Origin: Prevotella sp. UBA2850
GTDB taxonomy: Bacteria; Bacteroidota; Bacteroidia; Bacteroidales; Bacteroidaceae
Assembly (NCBI GenBank): GCA_002350805.1
Contig: DEFO01000006.1
Location: forward strand, 1 to 64,000
Length of the DNA: 64,000 bases
Reading direction: 5' to 3'
Shown piece after piece: positions 53,603 to 62,183 of this stretch (the first letter of the stretch is position 1; the number at the start of each line of letters is the position of its first letter). Position numbers and translations under genes: made by a program. Below the pieces are notes generated by a model. It had not been told where the DNA came from, searched no databases, and saw only the letters and a list, made by a program, of their open reading frames with translations.

Positions 53603-55615
53603 TTATGCAAGGAGTTTCTTCACCTGTTCGTACACATTCTGTCCGTTGTAGCCGAGTTTCTCGTCGAGCACCTTATAAGGAGCTGAGAAACCGAAGCTCT
53701 GCAGGCCCCATACGCAACCGTCGGCACCTACAAGGCCCTCGAGAGTGACAGGCAGACCAGCGGTCATGCCAAACTTCTTCTTGCCAGCGGGCAGCACGCT
53801 CTGCTGATACTCCTTCGGCTGGTTGCGGAAGAGTCCCTCTGAGGGCACGCTGACGATGCGCACCTTCACGCCATCCTCGCGGAGCAGCTTGGCACCGGCC
53901 TCAAGGGTTGACACCTCTGAGCCGCTGGCCAGCAGAATCACATCATAGTCCTCGTCGGAACCAGCCACTACATAGGCACCCTTGGTGGCAAGGTTGTAGT
54001 CGTTGCCCTCGGGCAGCATGTCGATGTTCTGACGAGAGAAGATGAGAGCCGTCGGAGTGTCGGTGTTCTCCATGGCCATGCGCCAGCAGACTGTAGTCTC
54101 CTCGGCATCGGCAGGACGAAGCACGAGCATAGAGTTGCGGCCGTGGTGATTCTTCAGCTTCTCCATCAGACGAATCTGTGCCTCCTGCTCCACGGGCTCG
54201 TGGGTAGGACCATCCTCACCAACGCGGAAGGCATCGTGGGTCCAGATGAACTTCACGGGAAGCTCCATGAGGGCTGCCATGCGAACAGCGGGCTTCATAT
54301 AGTCGGAGAACACGAAGAAGGTACCACAAGCGGGGATGACACCACCGTGGAGAGCCATACCGATGCAGCAGCATGCCATCGTAAGCTCGGCCACACCAGC
54401 CTGGAAGAAAGCACCCGAGAAGTCACCGCGAACGATGTTGTGGGTCTTCTTCAGGAAGCCGTCGGTCTTATCAGAGTTGCTCAGGTCGGCAGACGCGCAA
54501 ATCATGTTGGGCACCTGCTCGGCAAGCACGCCCAGAACAGTAGCGCTGGCACCACGGGTGGCGGCACCTGCCTTCTGTTGAACCTTGCTCCAATCGATGA
54601 CGGGAGCCTTGCCGCTGAACCAGTCGGCCAGCTGCTGGGCTTTCTCAGGATTCTCCTTGGCCCATGCCTCCTTGGCGGCATAGCGCTCGGCTACAATCTT
54701 CTTCAGCTCCTCGGCACGACGAGCATAAAGCTCTTTCACCTCGGGGAAGATCTGGAACGGATTCTCGGGATCAGCGCCGAGGTTCTTCATGGTCTGCACG
54801 AAGTTATCGCCGCCGAGGGGAGCACCGTGTGTAGCGCAGTCGGACTCATAGCTGGAGCCGTCGGCCTTGCGGGCACCCTTACCCATGACACAATGACCGA
54901 TGATGAGGCTGGGACGCTCGGTCTCGGCCTGTGCGTTGCGGATGGCCTGACGAATCTGCTCAACATCGTTACCATTGATTTTCTGTACGTACCATCCCCA
55001 TGCCTCGTACTTCTTGGCGGTGTCCTCGGTGGTCACCACCTCTGTGCGGGTAGAGAGCTGGATGTCGTTGGCATCGTAGAACATGATGAGGTTGTCGAGA
55101 CCCAGGTTACCGGCAATACGGCCAGCACCCTGAGAAATCTCCTCCTGCACACCACCATCGCTGATGTAAGCGTAGATGGTCTGGTTCATCACGTCGCCCA
55201 GACGGGCCTTGAGGAACTTGGCGGCAATGGCAGCACCCACGGCATATGTGTGACCTTGTCCGAGCGGTCCGCTGGTATTCTCAATACCACGGGCAATCTC
55301 GCGCTCAGGGTGCCCAGGTGTCACCGAACCCCACTGACGCAGGTTCTGCAGGTCGCTGAGCTCATATTTGCCAATGAGACAGAGCTGCGAGTAGAGCATG
55401 GGAGCCATGTGACCGGGATCGAGGAAGAAACGGTCGCGTCCTTCCCACTCGGGATGCTCGGGATCGTAGACGAGGAACTCGCTGTACAATGTGTTGATGA
55501 AATCAGCACCACCCATGGCACCTCCGGGGTGACCCGACTTGGCTTTCTCAACCATGGCAGCAGCCAGAATACGGATATTGTCGGCTGCCTTGTTCATTAC
55601 TTGAATGTCGTTCAT
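53603..55615 (-). CDS. tkt: Transketolase
   Basis: Thiamine-diphosphate enzyme of the non-oxidative pentose phosphate pathway. It takes up the D-xylulose 5-phosphate made by the Ara enzymes. The 670-residue length is normal. Motifs: AKSGHPGGAMGGADFINTLY, TPGHPE, TSGPLGQG, YAYISDGGVQEEISQGAGRI (cofactor-binding region, with SDG in place of the common GDG), FIWTHDAFRVGEDGPTHEPV in the pyrimidine domain. It lies between abfA (129-base gap) and rpiB (0 bases). Confidence 0.96.
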   Translation of the reverse strand: MNDIQVMNKAADNIRILAAAMVEKAKSGHPGGAMGGADFINTLYSEFLVYDPEHPEWEGRDRFFLDPGHMAPMLYSQLCLIGKYELSDLQNLRQWGSVTPGHPEREIARGIENTSGPLGQGHTYAVGAAIAAKFLKARLGDVMNQTIYAYISDGGVQEEISQGAGRIAGNLGLDNLIMFYDANDIQLSTRTEVVTTEDTAKKYEAWGWYVQKINGNDVEQIRQAIRNAQAETERPSLIIGHCVMGKGARKADGSSYESDCATHGAPLGGDNFVQTMKNLGADPENPFQIFPEVKELYARRAEELKKIVAERYAAKEAWAKENPEKAQQLADWFSGKAPVIDWSKVQQKAGAATRGASATVLGVLAEQVPNMICASADLSNSDKTDGFLKKTHNIVRGDFSGAFFQAGVAELTMACCCIGMALHGGVIPACGTFFVFSDYMKPAVRMAALMELPVKFIWTHDAFRVGEDGPTHEPVEQEAQIRLMEKLKNHHGRNSMLVLRPADAEETTVCWRMAMENTDTPTALIFSRQNIDMLPEGNDYNLATKGAYVVAGSDEDYDVILLASGSEVSTLEAGAKLLREDGVKVRIVSVPSEGLFRNQPKEYQQSVLPAGKKKFGMTAGLPVTLEGLVGADGCVWGLQSFGFSAPYKVLDEKLGYNGQNVYEQVKKLLA

Positions 55616-55688
55616 TTTTATTGTTTATTAATTGATGATGATAAATTCGCATTATTTGACTAGCTTGGCAGCTTGAGTCAGCCGCCGG

Positions 55689-55748
55689 AATACTGGCATG
55701 ACTACTCAGAATACTGGCTTGGCTACTCAAACTACTCCAGCTACTCAG
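55689..55748 (-). repeat. 21-base repeats behind abfA
   Basis: AATACTGGCATGACTACTCA then G (55689-55709) and AATACTGGCTTGGCTACTCA then A (55710-55730), then a shorter related copy reaching the abfA stop at 55745-55747. The repeats fill much of the abfA-tkt spacer. Confidence 0.75.
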
Positions 55749-57334
55749 CTTTTCAGATCGAGCACGATGATGGACTTGGCAGGCACCTTGACGGTGAGCT
55801 TGCCCTTCTTCACCTTGGCTCCCTTGAACTCGGCAGGCTGCACCTTGTCGGGATGCTCGAAGTCGTTGTAGTCGGCTACGTTCTTGCTGGTAAGGATACG
55901 GCCGCTGACATTCTTCACCTTGGTGTCGTCGAGGCTGACCTCAATCTCCTTGGCTTTGTCGAGACTGACATTGGTGAGCGAGAGAATGATGCTGCCGTCG
56001 GCTTTCTTGGCGGCTGATGCGCTGATGAGCGGAAGGGTGCGGAAGCCGTCTTCCTTGCTCTCGTCGATGGCATCGTTCATGCCGTGACGCACCTTCATGG
56101 TCTCGCACTTCAGGTCGAGGGGCAGATAGGTAGCCTCCTGGAAGCCTTTGTACATCTCGAACACATGATAGGTGGGAGTGAGCACCATGTGGCCCGTGCC
56201 CTTCTGGTCGGTGAGAATCATCGACTGCAGCACGTTGACCACCTGAGCGATATTACACATGCGCACACGGTCGGTGTGACGGTGGAAGACATTCAGCGAG
56301 AGCGCAGCCACCATAGCATCGCGCAAGGCATTCTGCTGGTAGAGATGGCCGCGGATGGTACCGGGCTCCTCATCCCACCAAGTGCCCCACTCGTCGACGA
56401 GCAGACCGATTTGCTTCTTCGGGTCTTTCTCGTCCATGATGGTCTTGTGCTTTTTGATGACATCCTCAATCTCGAGGCATTTGCCCAGCGTCCAGTAATA
56501 CTGGTCGTTGTCGAAATTGATGGCCGAGCCCTTTGAGCCGTTCCAGCCCGACACGGTGTAATAGTGGAGCGACAGACCGTTCATCTGGTGGCCCACATTC
56601 TCCATGAGCACCTTGGTCCATTTATAGTCGTAGTCGCTGGCACCCGATGCAATCTTGTAGAGACGGTTGCCATCGTAGTTGCGGCAGTAAGTCTGATAGC
56701 GGCGGAAGAGGTCGGAGTAGTATTCGGGGCGCATGTTTCCACCACATCCCCACGACTCGTTACCCACACCCAGGAACTTCACCTTCCAGGGCTTCTCGCG
56801 GCCGTTCTCTTTGCGGAGCTTGGCCATGGGAGTACCCTCCTCGCTGGTCATATACTCAACCCACTTGGCCAGTTCCTCGACGGTGCCGCTGCCCACATTA
56901 CCACTGATGTAAGGCTCGCAACCCAGCATCTCACAGAGATTCAGGAACTCGTGCGTACCGAAAGAGTTGTCCTCGATGGTGCCGCCCCAGTTGTTGTTCT
57001 TCATCGACGGGCGCTTGCTTCTCGGACCGATACCGTCCATCCAGTGGTACTCATCGGCAAAACAGCCGCCCGGCCAGCGGAGCACGGGAATCTGAAGGGC
57101 CTTCAGGGCGTTGAACACGTCGGTGCGATAGCCGTTGGTGTTAGGGATGGGAGAGTTCTCGCCCACCCAGAGACCACCGTAGATGCACGAGCCCAGATGC
57201 TCGGCAAACTGTCCGTAAATCTCTTTGTGAATCTTTTCCTTTCCCTGGTTCGTATGAATGCTCACGGTTGCATCCTGAGCTTGCATGGTAAGAGCTGCCG
57301 TAGCGAGGATGACAGCTGATAATAGTTTCTTCAT
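55745..57334 (-). CDS. abfA: GH51 alpha-L-arabinofuranosidase, exported
   Basis: Releases terminal L-arabinose from arabinan or arabinoxylan fragments. It has 529 residues from the ATG at 57334, with signal peptide MKKLLSAVILATAALTMQAQ (1-20), which puts it in the periplasm. GH51 features: IYGQFAEHLGSCIYGGLWVG, VLRWPGGCFADEYHW, acid/base Glu193 in GVGNESWGCGG, nucleophile Glu315 in LLVDEWGTWWDEEPG. A longer frame to 57406 lacks a signal at its start and is rejected. It lies between araB and tkt and feeds arabinose into the pathway encoded around it. Confidence 0.95.
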   Translation of the reverse strand: MKKLLSAVILATAALTMQAQDATVSIHTNQGKEKIHKEIYGQFAEHLGSCIYGGLWVGENSPIPNTNGYRTDVFNALKALQIPVLRWPGGCFADEYHWMDGIGPRSKRPSMKNNNWGGTIEDNSFGTHEFLNLCEMLGCEPYISGNVGSGTVEELAKWVEYMTSEEGTPMAKLRKENGREKPWKVKFLGVGNESWGCGGNMRPEYYSDLFRRYQTYCRNYDGNRLYKIASGASDYDYKWTKVLMENVGHQMNGLSLHYYTVSGWNGSKGSAINFDNDQYYWTLGKCLEIEDVIKKHKTIMDEKDPKKQIGLLVDEWGTWWDEEPGTIRGHLYQQNALRDAMVAALSLNVFHRHTDRVRMCNIAQVVNVLQSMILTDQKGTGHMVLTPTYHVFEMYKGFQEATYLPLDLKCETMKVRHGMNDAIDESKEDGFRTLPLISASAAKKADGSIILSLTNVSLDKAKEIEVSLDDTKVKNVSGRILTSKNVADYNDFEHPDKVQPAEFKGAKVKKGKLTVKVPAKSIIVLDLKS

Positions 57335-57406
57335 TTGTTGCAAAAGCGTTTTATAGATAATACGTATCAAAGCAGGTATTCCCCCGAATGACGGGGGAAA
57401 TACCAT

Positions 57407-58996
57407 TTACTTGCACTGGACGGCACACTGCTCTACGGGCAGGCAGCGCTTGTAGTTCTCGATATACTTCTCGAAACCAGCCACGTCCTCGGGAGTAGGA
57501 GCAATCTCCACACCGGTGTTGCCGGCGAAGACCACTTCCTCGAGGTAGTCGGCCAGAGAGAGATGCTTGGGATTGTTGACAGCATAGCCAGCCAGCAGGG
57601 CGATACCCCATGCACCACCTTCGCCAGCGGTCTCCATCACAGAGATGGGCGAGTTGATGGCTGCGGCCAGGATGCGCTGCCCCACTCCCTTGGTCTTGAA
57701 CAATCCGCCGTGACCGGTGATGCGGTCGACCTTGATCTTTTCCTCCTTGAACAGGATGTCGTTACCGATCTTCAACACGCCCACCGATGCATACAGATGC
57801 GCACGCATGAAGTTGGCAAGGTTGAACTTATCGTTGGCTGAGCGCACAAACATCGGACGACCCTCGGCAAGACCAGTGACGGGCTCACCTGAGATATAGT
57901 TGTAGGAGACGAGTCCACCGCAATCGGCATCACCATTCAGGGCGTTGTTGTAGAGCTTGCCGAACACCTCGTTCATGTCGACGGGCACACCCAGCAGCTG
58001 CTGATACTCCTTAAAGAGGTTCACCCACGCGTTGAGGTCGCTGGTGCAGTTGTTGCAATGCACCATGGCCACGAGGCTACCGTCGGGAGTGGTCACCATG
58101 TCGATCATCTCGTATGGCTTCGACAGCTCTTTCTCGAGTACGATCATGGAGAACGAAGATGTTCCGGCACTCACATTACCCGTGCGTTGCTTGACGGCAT
58201 TGGTGGCCACCATACCTGTTCCGGCATCGCCCTCGGGCGGGCATACGGGAATACCAGGCTTCAGATGGCCGCTGACATCGAGGCGCTTGGCACCCTCGGG
58301 AGTGAGGAAACCGGCGCTCTCGCCAGCGTTGAGCGACTTGGGCAGGATGTCGAGCAACTTCCAGCTGAATCCCTTCGGGGCAATGAGCTTGTCGAACTTC
58401 TCGACCATAGTGGCATCATAAGTCTTGGTGTTGGGGTCGACGGGAATCATGCCCGAGGCATCGCCCACACCCAGCACGAACTGGCCTGTGACCTGCCAGT
58501 GCACATAGCCTGCCAGCGTGGTGAGATACTTGATGTCGGCCACATGCTCCTCGTTGTCGAGAATGGCCTCGTAGAGATGGCTGATGCTCCAGCGCAGAGG
58601 AATATTATAGTTGAACAACTCAGAGAGCTCAGCGGCAGCCTTACCCGTATTGGTGTTGCGCCATGTACGGAACGGCACGAGAATCTCCTGACGCTCGTTG
58701 AAAGCCATATAGCCGTGCATCATAGCACTAAAACCAATTGCTGCAAGTGCCTCAATCTCAACATCGTATTGCTTCATGACGTCTTTGCGCAGCTCTGCAT
58801 AGCAGTCTTGCAATCCGTACCAGATAGCCTCGGTGGAATAGGTCCACAGACCGTCAACCAACTGGTTTTCCCACTCGTGCGAACCCTGTGCAATGGGCTT
58901 GTTCTCCTCATCGATGAGAACAGCCTTGATGCGGGTAGAGCCAAACTCGATACCGAGAATGGCCTTACCTGCTTCGATGGTTTGTTTTGCGTTCAT
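57407..58996 (-). CDS. araB: L-ribulokinase (FGGY family)
   Basis: Phosphorylates L-ribulose to L-ribulose 5-phosphate. It has 529 residues: ILGIEFGSTRIKAVLIDEEN (phosphate loop), ALAAIGFSAMMHGYMAF, VCPPEGDAGTGMVATNAVKQ, and the C-terminal ATP-site region TGHGGLFKTKGVGQRILAAA. It resembles the Bacteroides ribulokinase more than enterobacterial AraB in length. The sequence alone cannot fully exclude xylulokinase, but position between araA and abfA supports ribulokinase. A 72-base gap separates it from araA. Confidence 0.88.
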   Translation of the reverse strand: MNAKQTIEAGKAILGIEFGSTRIKAVLIDEENKPIAQGSHEWENQLVDGLWTYSTEAIWYGLQDCYAELRKDVMKQYDVEIEALAAIGFSAMMHGYMAFNERQEILVPFRTWRNTNTGKAAAELSELFNYNIPLRWSISHLYEAILDNEEHVADIKYLTTLAGYVHWQVTGQFVLGVGDASGMIPVDPNTKTYDATMVEKFDKLIAPKGFSWKLLDILPKSLNAGESAGFLTPEGAKRLDVSGHLKPGIPVCPPEGDAGTGMVATNAVKQRTGNVSAGTSSFSMIVLEKELSKPYEMIDMVTTPDGSLVAMVHCNNCTSDLNAWVNLFKEYQQLLGVPVDMNEVFGKLYNNALNGDADCGGLVSYNYISGEPVTGLAEGRPMFVRSANDKFNLANFMRAHLYASVGVLKIGNDILFKEEKIKVDRITGHGGLFKTKGVGQRILAAAINSPISVMETAGEGGAWGIALLAGYAVNNPKHLSLADYLEEVVFAGNTGVEIAPTPEDVAGFEKYIENYKRCLPVEQCAVQCK

Positions 58997-59026
58997 AATT
59001 ATGATTTATGAATGATGAATGACACA

Positions 59027-59071
59027 TTATGCATTATGCATTATGAATTATGCATTATGAATTATGCATTA
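59027..59071 (-). repeat. 14-base repeats abutting the araA stop
   Basis: Successive ATTATGCATTATGA units, partly degenerate, run from about 59027 and end in the araA stop (TAA, 59069-59071 on the minus strand). TAA recurs in each unit. They fill most of the araA-araB spacer. Confidence 0.75.
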
Positions 59072-60610
59072 CTTCAGGGCCTTGTTCAGCATGAAGTACA
59101 CCTCGTTGTTGCGCAGCGTCTGCTTGAAGTCGGCAATGTTAGTCTGCTTGTTGATGCGGACGTACTCGAGGCCAAGCATCTCGGCGAAGTCTTCCCAATA
59201 CTCCTCGGTGATGTCGTAAGAGAAGGCGCTGTGGTGTGTACCGCCAGCCAGGATCCATGCACCGGCACCAATTTCGAATGTAGGCTGTGGCACCCAGAGT
59301 GCGCTGGCCACGGGCAGGTTAGGCATGGGTTTCGGCTCAATGCACTCTACCTCCTGCGAGATGAGACGGAAGCGGTTGCCCAGGTCTACGACGGTAGCCT
59401 TGATGCCGCGTCCCACCTTCGATGTGAACACCAGACGGGCGGTCTGCTGCTTGCGGATACCGATGCCGAGGAAGTGTACCTCGAGTTTGGGTTTGTCGAC
59501 GGCGATGAGCGGACATACCTCGAGCATGTGGCTCTGCAGACACGACGAGCGGTCGCCGGCGAAGTTCAGCGTGTAGTCCTCGAGGAACGAGCAGCCGGTA
59601 GGCATGCCCTGCTGGATGACCCACAGGGTGCGATAGAGACAAGCCGTCTTCCAGTCGCCCTCGGCACCGAAGCCGTAGCCCTCTGCCATGAGGCGCTGAG
59701 AGGCAAGACCAGGAATCTGGTCGAAGCCGCAGAAGTCGGGAGCATCGATGTCGGCATCGCCCAGGTCGTCGAAGTTGGTGGTGAAGGCTGTAGCGCCCTC
59801 GTCCTTCAGCACGCGGCGCAGGGCAATCTCGGCCTTGGCAGCATTGTGTACCTTCTCCCAGTAGACTTTCTCGCCGCTCTCGTCGATCTTGATGGTGTAC
59901 TCCTTCTTGTACTCCTCAACGAGCTCGTCGGCCTCCTCGTCGGTGACCTTCTTGAAATAGTCCATGAGCGAAGACACGGGATAGTAGTCAACATGATAGC
60001 CCAGACGCTGCTCAAACTCAACGCGGTCGCCATCGGTAACAGCCACATTGTTCATGTTCATACCGAACATCAGGCAGCGCACATTGTGAGCGTCGGCCAC
60101 ACCGACAGCCACGCGTGCCCAAACGGCAATCTGCTTCTGGGCAGCCTCGTCCTTCCAATAGCCGCAAACCACTTTGCGAGGCACACGCATACGGGTGCAG
60201 ATATGACCGAACTCGATATCGCCGTGAGCGCTCTGGTTGAGGTTCATGAAGTCCATATCCATTGTATCCCAGGGAATCTCGGCATTATACTGTGTGTGGA
60301 AGTGAAGCAACGGCTTCTGCAACTGCTGGAGGCCCTTGATCCACATCTTGGCGGGCGAGAAGGTGTGCATCCAGGTGATGATACCCACGCACTTCTCATC
60401 GTTGTTGGCGGCCAGCATCACCTGCTCTACTTCCTTCGAGCTGTTGGCTGTACCTTTGTACACAACCTTTACAGGAATGTTACCCGAGGCGTTCAGACCC
60501 TCGACCATCTCCTTAGAATGACCGTCAACTGCTACGACTGCGTCACCTCCATAGAGCAACTGAGCACCAGTTACCCACCAAATCTCGAAATTTTCAAATG
60601 CTTTCAACAT
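59069..60610 (-). CDS. araA: L-arabinose isomerase
   Basis: Converts L-arabinose to L-ribulose. The 513-residue length is typical. Visible: IWWVTGAQLLYGG at the N-terminus, GIITWMHTFSPAKMWIKGLQ, PLLHFHTQYNAEIPW, EGYGFGAEGDWKTACLYRTL with the catalytic Glu, FLEDYTLNF and the metal-site region containing LEVCPLI. Upstream of araB, downstream of araD by 69 bases. Part of a continuous minus-strand run. Confidence 0.95.
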   Translation of the reverse strand: MLKAFENFEIWWVTGAQLLYGGDAVVAVDGHSKEMVEGLNASGNIPVKVVYKGTANSSKEVEQVMLAANNDEKCVGIITWMHTFSPAKMWIKGLQQLQKPLLHFHTQYNAEIPWDTMDMDFMNLNQSAHGDIEFGHICTRMRVPRKVVCGYWKDEAAQKQIAVWARVAVGVADAHNVRCLMFGMNMNNVAVTDGDRVEFEQRLGYHVDYYPVSSLMDYFKKVTDEEADELVEEYKKEYTIKIDESGEKVYWEKVHNAAKAEIALRRVLKDEGATAFTTNFDDLGDADIDAPDFCGFDQIPGLASQRLMAEGYGFGAEGDWKTACLYRTLWVIQQGMPTGCSFLEDYTLNFAGDRSSCLQSHMLEVCPLIAVDKPKLEVHFLGIGIRKQQTARLVFTSKVGRGIKATVVDLGNRFRLISQEVECIEPKPMPNLPVASALWVPQPTFEIGAGAWILAGGTHHSAFSYDITEEYWEDFAEMLGLEYVRINKQTNIADFKQTLRNNEVYFMLNKALK

Positions 60611-60679
60611 AGTTGTTAAGTTTTTAAGTTATTGGGTTCTAATTATTTGTTTTATAAGGCTTAAAGTGTTCTGGCAAGA

Positions 60680-61390
60680 TTAGTGTTTCTGCCCTTTTTG
60701 TCCGTAATAGGCATTGGGACCATGCTTGCGGTTGTAATGCTTCTCGACGAGCAGCGGGTTCATCGTGGTGTTGGGATTCACCGAGAACGAGACGAAAGCC
60801 ATCTTGGCACACTGCTCCATGACCTTGGCATTGTAGACGGCATTGTCGGGTGATGTGCCCCACGAGAAGGGTCCGTGGTTCTTCACGAGGACGGCCGGTG
60901 TGTGGTCGGGGTTAATCTTGCGGATATTAAGAATCTCGTCGACAATCACATTGCCGGTCTCCAGCTCGTACTGTCCTTCCACCTCTTCCTTGGTCATATC
61001 GCGCGTGCAGGGAATGTCCTTGTAGAAGTAGTCGGCATGGGTGGTGCCGATGTTGGGAATGTCGCGGCCTGCCTGTGCAAAGGCTGTGGCATAGGTGGAA
61101 TGTGTGTGCACCACACCCTGAATGTTGGGGAATGCCTTATATAATACAAGGTGGGTGGGTGTGTCGCTCGACGGATTGAGGTCGCCCTCCACCACTTTGC
61201 CTGTTTCCAGGTCGACCACTACCATGTCGTCGGCCTTCATATTGTCGTAACTCACTCCCGATGGCTTGATGACCACCAGGCCCTTCTCACGGTCGATGCC
61301 CGAGACATTGCCCCATGTGAAGATGACGAGGCCTTGCTTCACCAAATCGAGGTTGGCCTTGAATACTTTTTCTTTGAGTTCTTCTAACAT
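60680..61390 (-). CDS. araD: L-ribulose-5-phosphate 4-epimerase
   Basis: Class II aldolase-fold zinc enzyme turning L-ribulose 5-phosphate into D-xylulose 5-phosphate. It has 236 residues. Features: FTWGNVSGIDREKGLVVIKP, zinc ligands His95 and His97 in VHTHSTYATAF, a further His in VLVKNHGPFSWG, and the C-terminal KHYNRKHGPNAYYGQ that completes the neighbouring active site. It lies between araR (76-base gap) and araA. Confidence 0.95.
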   Translation of the reverse strand: MLEELKEKVFKANLDLVKQGLVIFTWGNVSGIDREKGLVVIKPSGVSYDNMKADDMVVVDLETGKVVEGDLNPSSDTPTHLVLYKAFPNIQGVVHTHSTYATAFAQAGRDIPNIGTTHADYFYKDIPCTRDMTKEEVEGQYELETGNVIVDEILNIRKINPDHTPAVLVKNHGPFSWGTSPDNAVYNAKVMEQCAKMAFVSFSVNPNTTMNPLLVEKHYNRKHGPNAYYGQKGQKH

Positions 61391-61466
61391 ATCTTTCTTT
61401 TCGTTTTTTTTTGAGAGAAGGAACGGTCTCCGCCAGTGATGTACCGACGGGGACGCATTCCGTCGC

Positions 61467-62144
61467 TTACAGTTTAAAAATGGGCTCCTCCTGATACATC
61501 CGCTTGTTGAAGCGATAGAGGTAAGCCCCTCTCTTCGAGGTCGTCTTGTCTATCAGATCGGTCTTCTCGATAAAGTCGATTTGCTTGATACGCTTGCGGA
61601 AGTTGCGCTTGTCTATCTCCTCGCCGAGAATGGCCTCATAGACGTGTTGCAGCTGTGTCAGCGTGAAGAGCGAGGGCAGCAGGTTGAAGCTGAGCGGTTC
61701 GCTCTTGATGCGTCGGCGTAGCAGGGTGATGGCCTTCTTCACCATATAGTTATGGTCGGAATAGAGCTGTGGCATATCGTCCACCGGCACCCATTGCACG
61801 CCATGCTCCTGCATCAGCTTCTCATCGTAGTCCTCCACGTTGATCAATGCGCAGTAGGCGACTGAGATGACTCTCTCGCCCGGGTCGCGGTCGATATCGC
61901 CGAACGCTCCCACTTGCTTCATATAGAGTCGTCTCAGTCCTGTAAGATCGTAAAGCACCCGGTTGGCTGCGTCCTCCAGGCTTTCGTCAGCCCTTACGAA
62001 TCCGCCGTAGAGCGACCATTCGCCACGGCCCGGATCCATCTGCCGGCGGCCTATCAGCAGCTTCAGCTTGTCGTGGTCGAATCCGAAGATGATACAGTCG
62101 ACGGAGACCCATACCTTTGAGTGCTCACCATAATATCCAGTCAT
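61467..62144 (-). CDS. araR: Nudix-fold arabinose regulator AraR
   Basis: A 225-residue protein: an N-terminal Nudix domain (about 8-135, with VDCIIFGFDHDKLKLLIGRR) and a C-terminal winged-helix-like part (about 150-225, LTQLQHVYEAILGEEIDKRN). The Nudix box GGFVRADESLEDAANRVLYD keeps Gly48, Glu54 and Arg62 but has Val63, Asp66 and Leu67 at the catalytic Glu positions, so hydrolysis is unlikely. This matches the BtAraR-type repressor, in which the Nudix domain senses arabinose (family knowledge). It is encoded between the symporter and araD genes. Confidence 0.9.
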   Translation of the reverse strand: MTGYYGEHSKVWVSVDCIIFGFDHDKLKLLIGRRQMDPGRGEWSLYGGFVRADESLEDAANRVLYDLTGLRRLYMKQVGAFGDIDRDPGERVISVAYCALINVEDYDEKLMQEHGVQWVPVDDMPQLYSDHNYMVKKAITLLRRRIKSEPLSFNLLPSLFTLTQLQHVYEAILGEEIDKRNFRKRIKQIDFIEKTDLIDKTTSKRGAYLYRFNKRMYQEEPIFKL

Positions 62145-62183
62145 TTTCTTACCAAATAGTAATTCGGGTTGAATGAATGATGA

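Noticed and set aside
61416..61462. CGACGG/CCGTCG hairpin between araR and araD as AraR operator or terminator
   Set aside because: Only a 6-base stem without a T-run, and the known operator sequence could not be recalled reliably enough to match.
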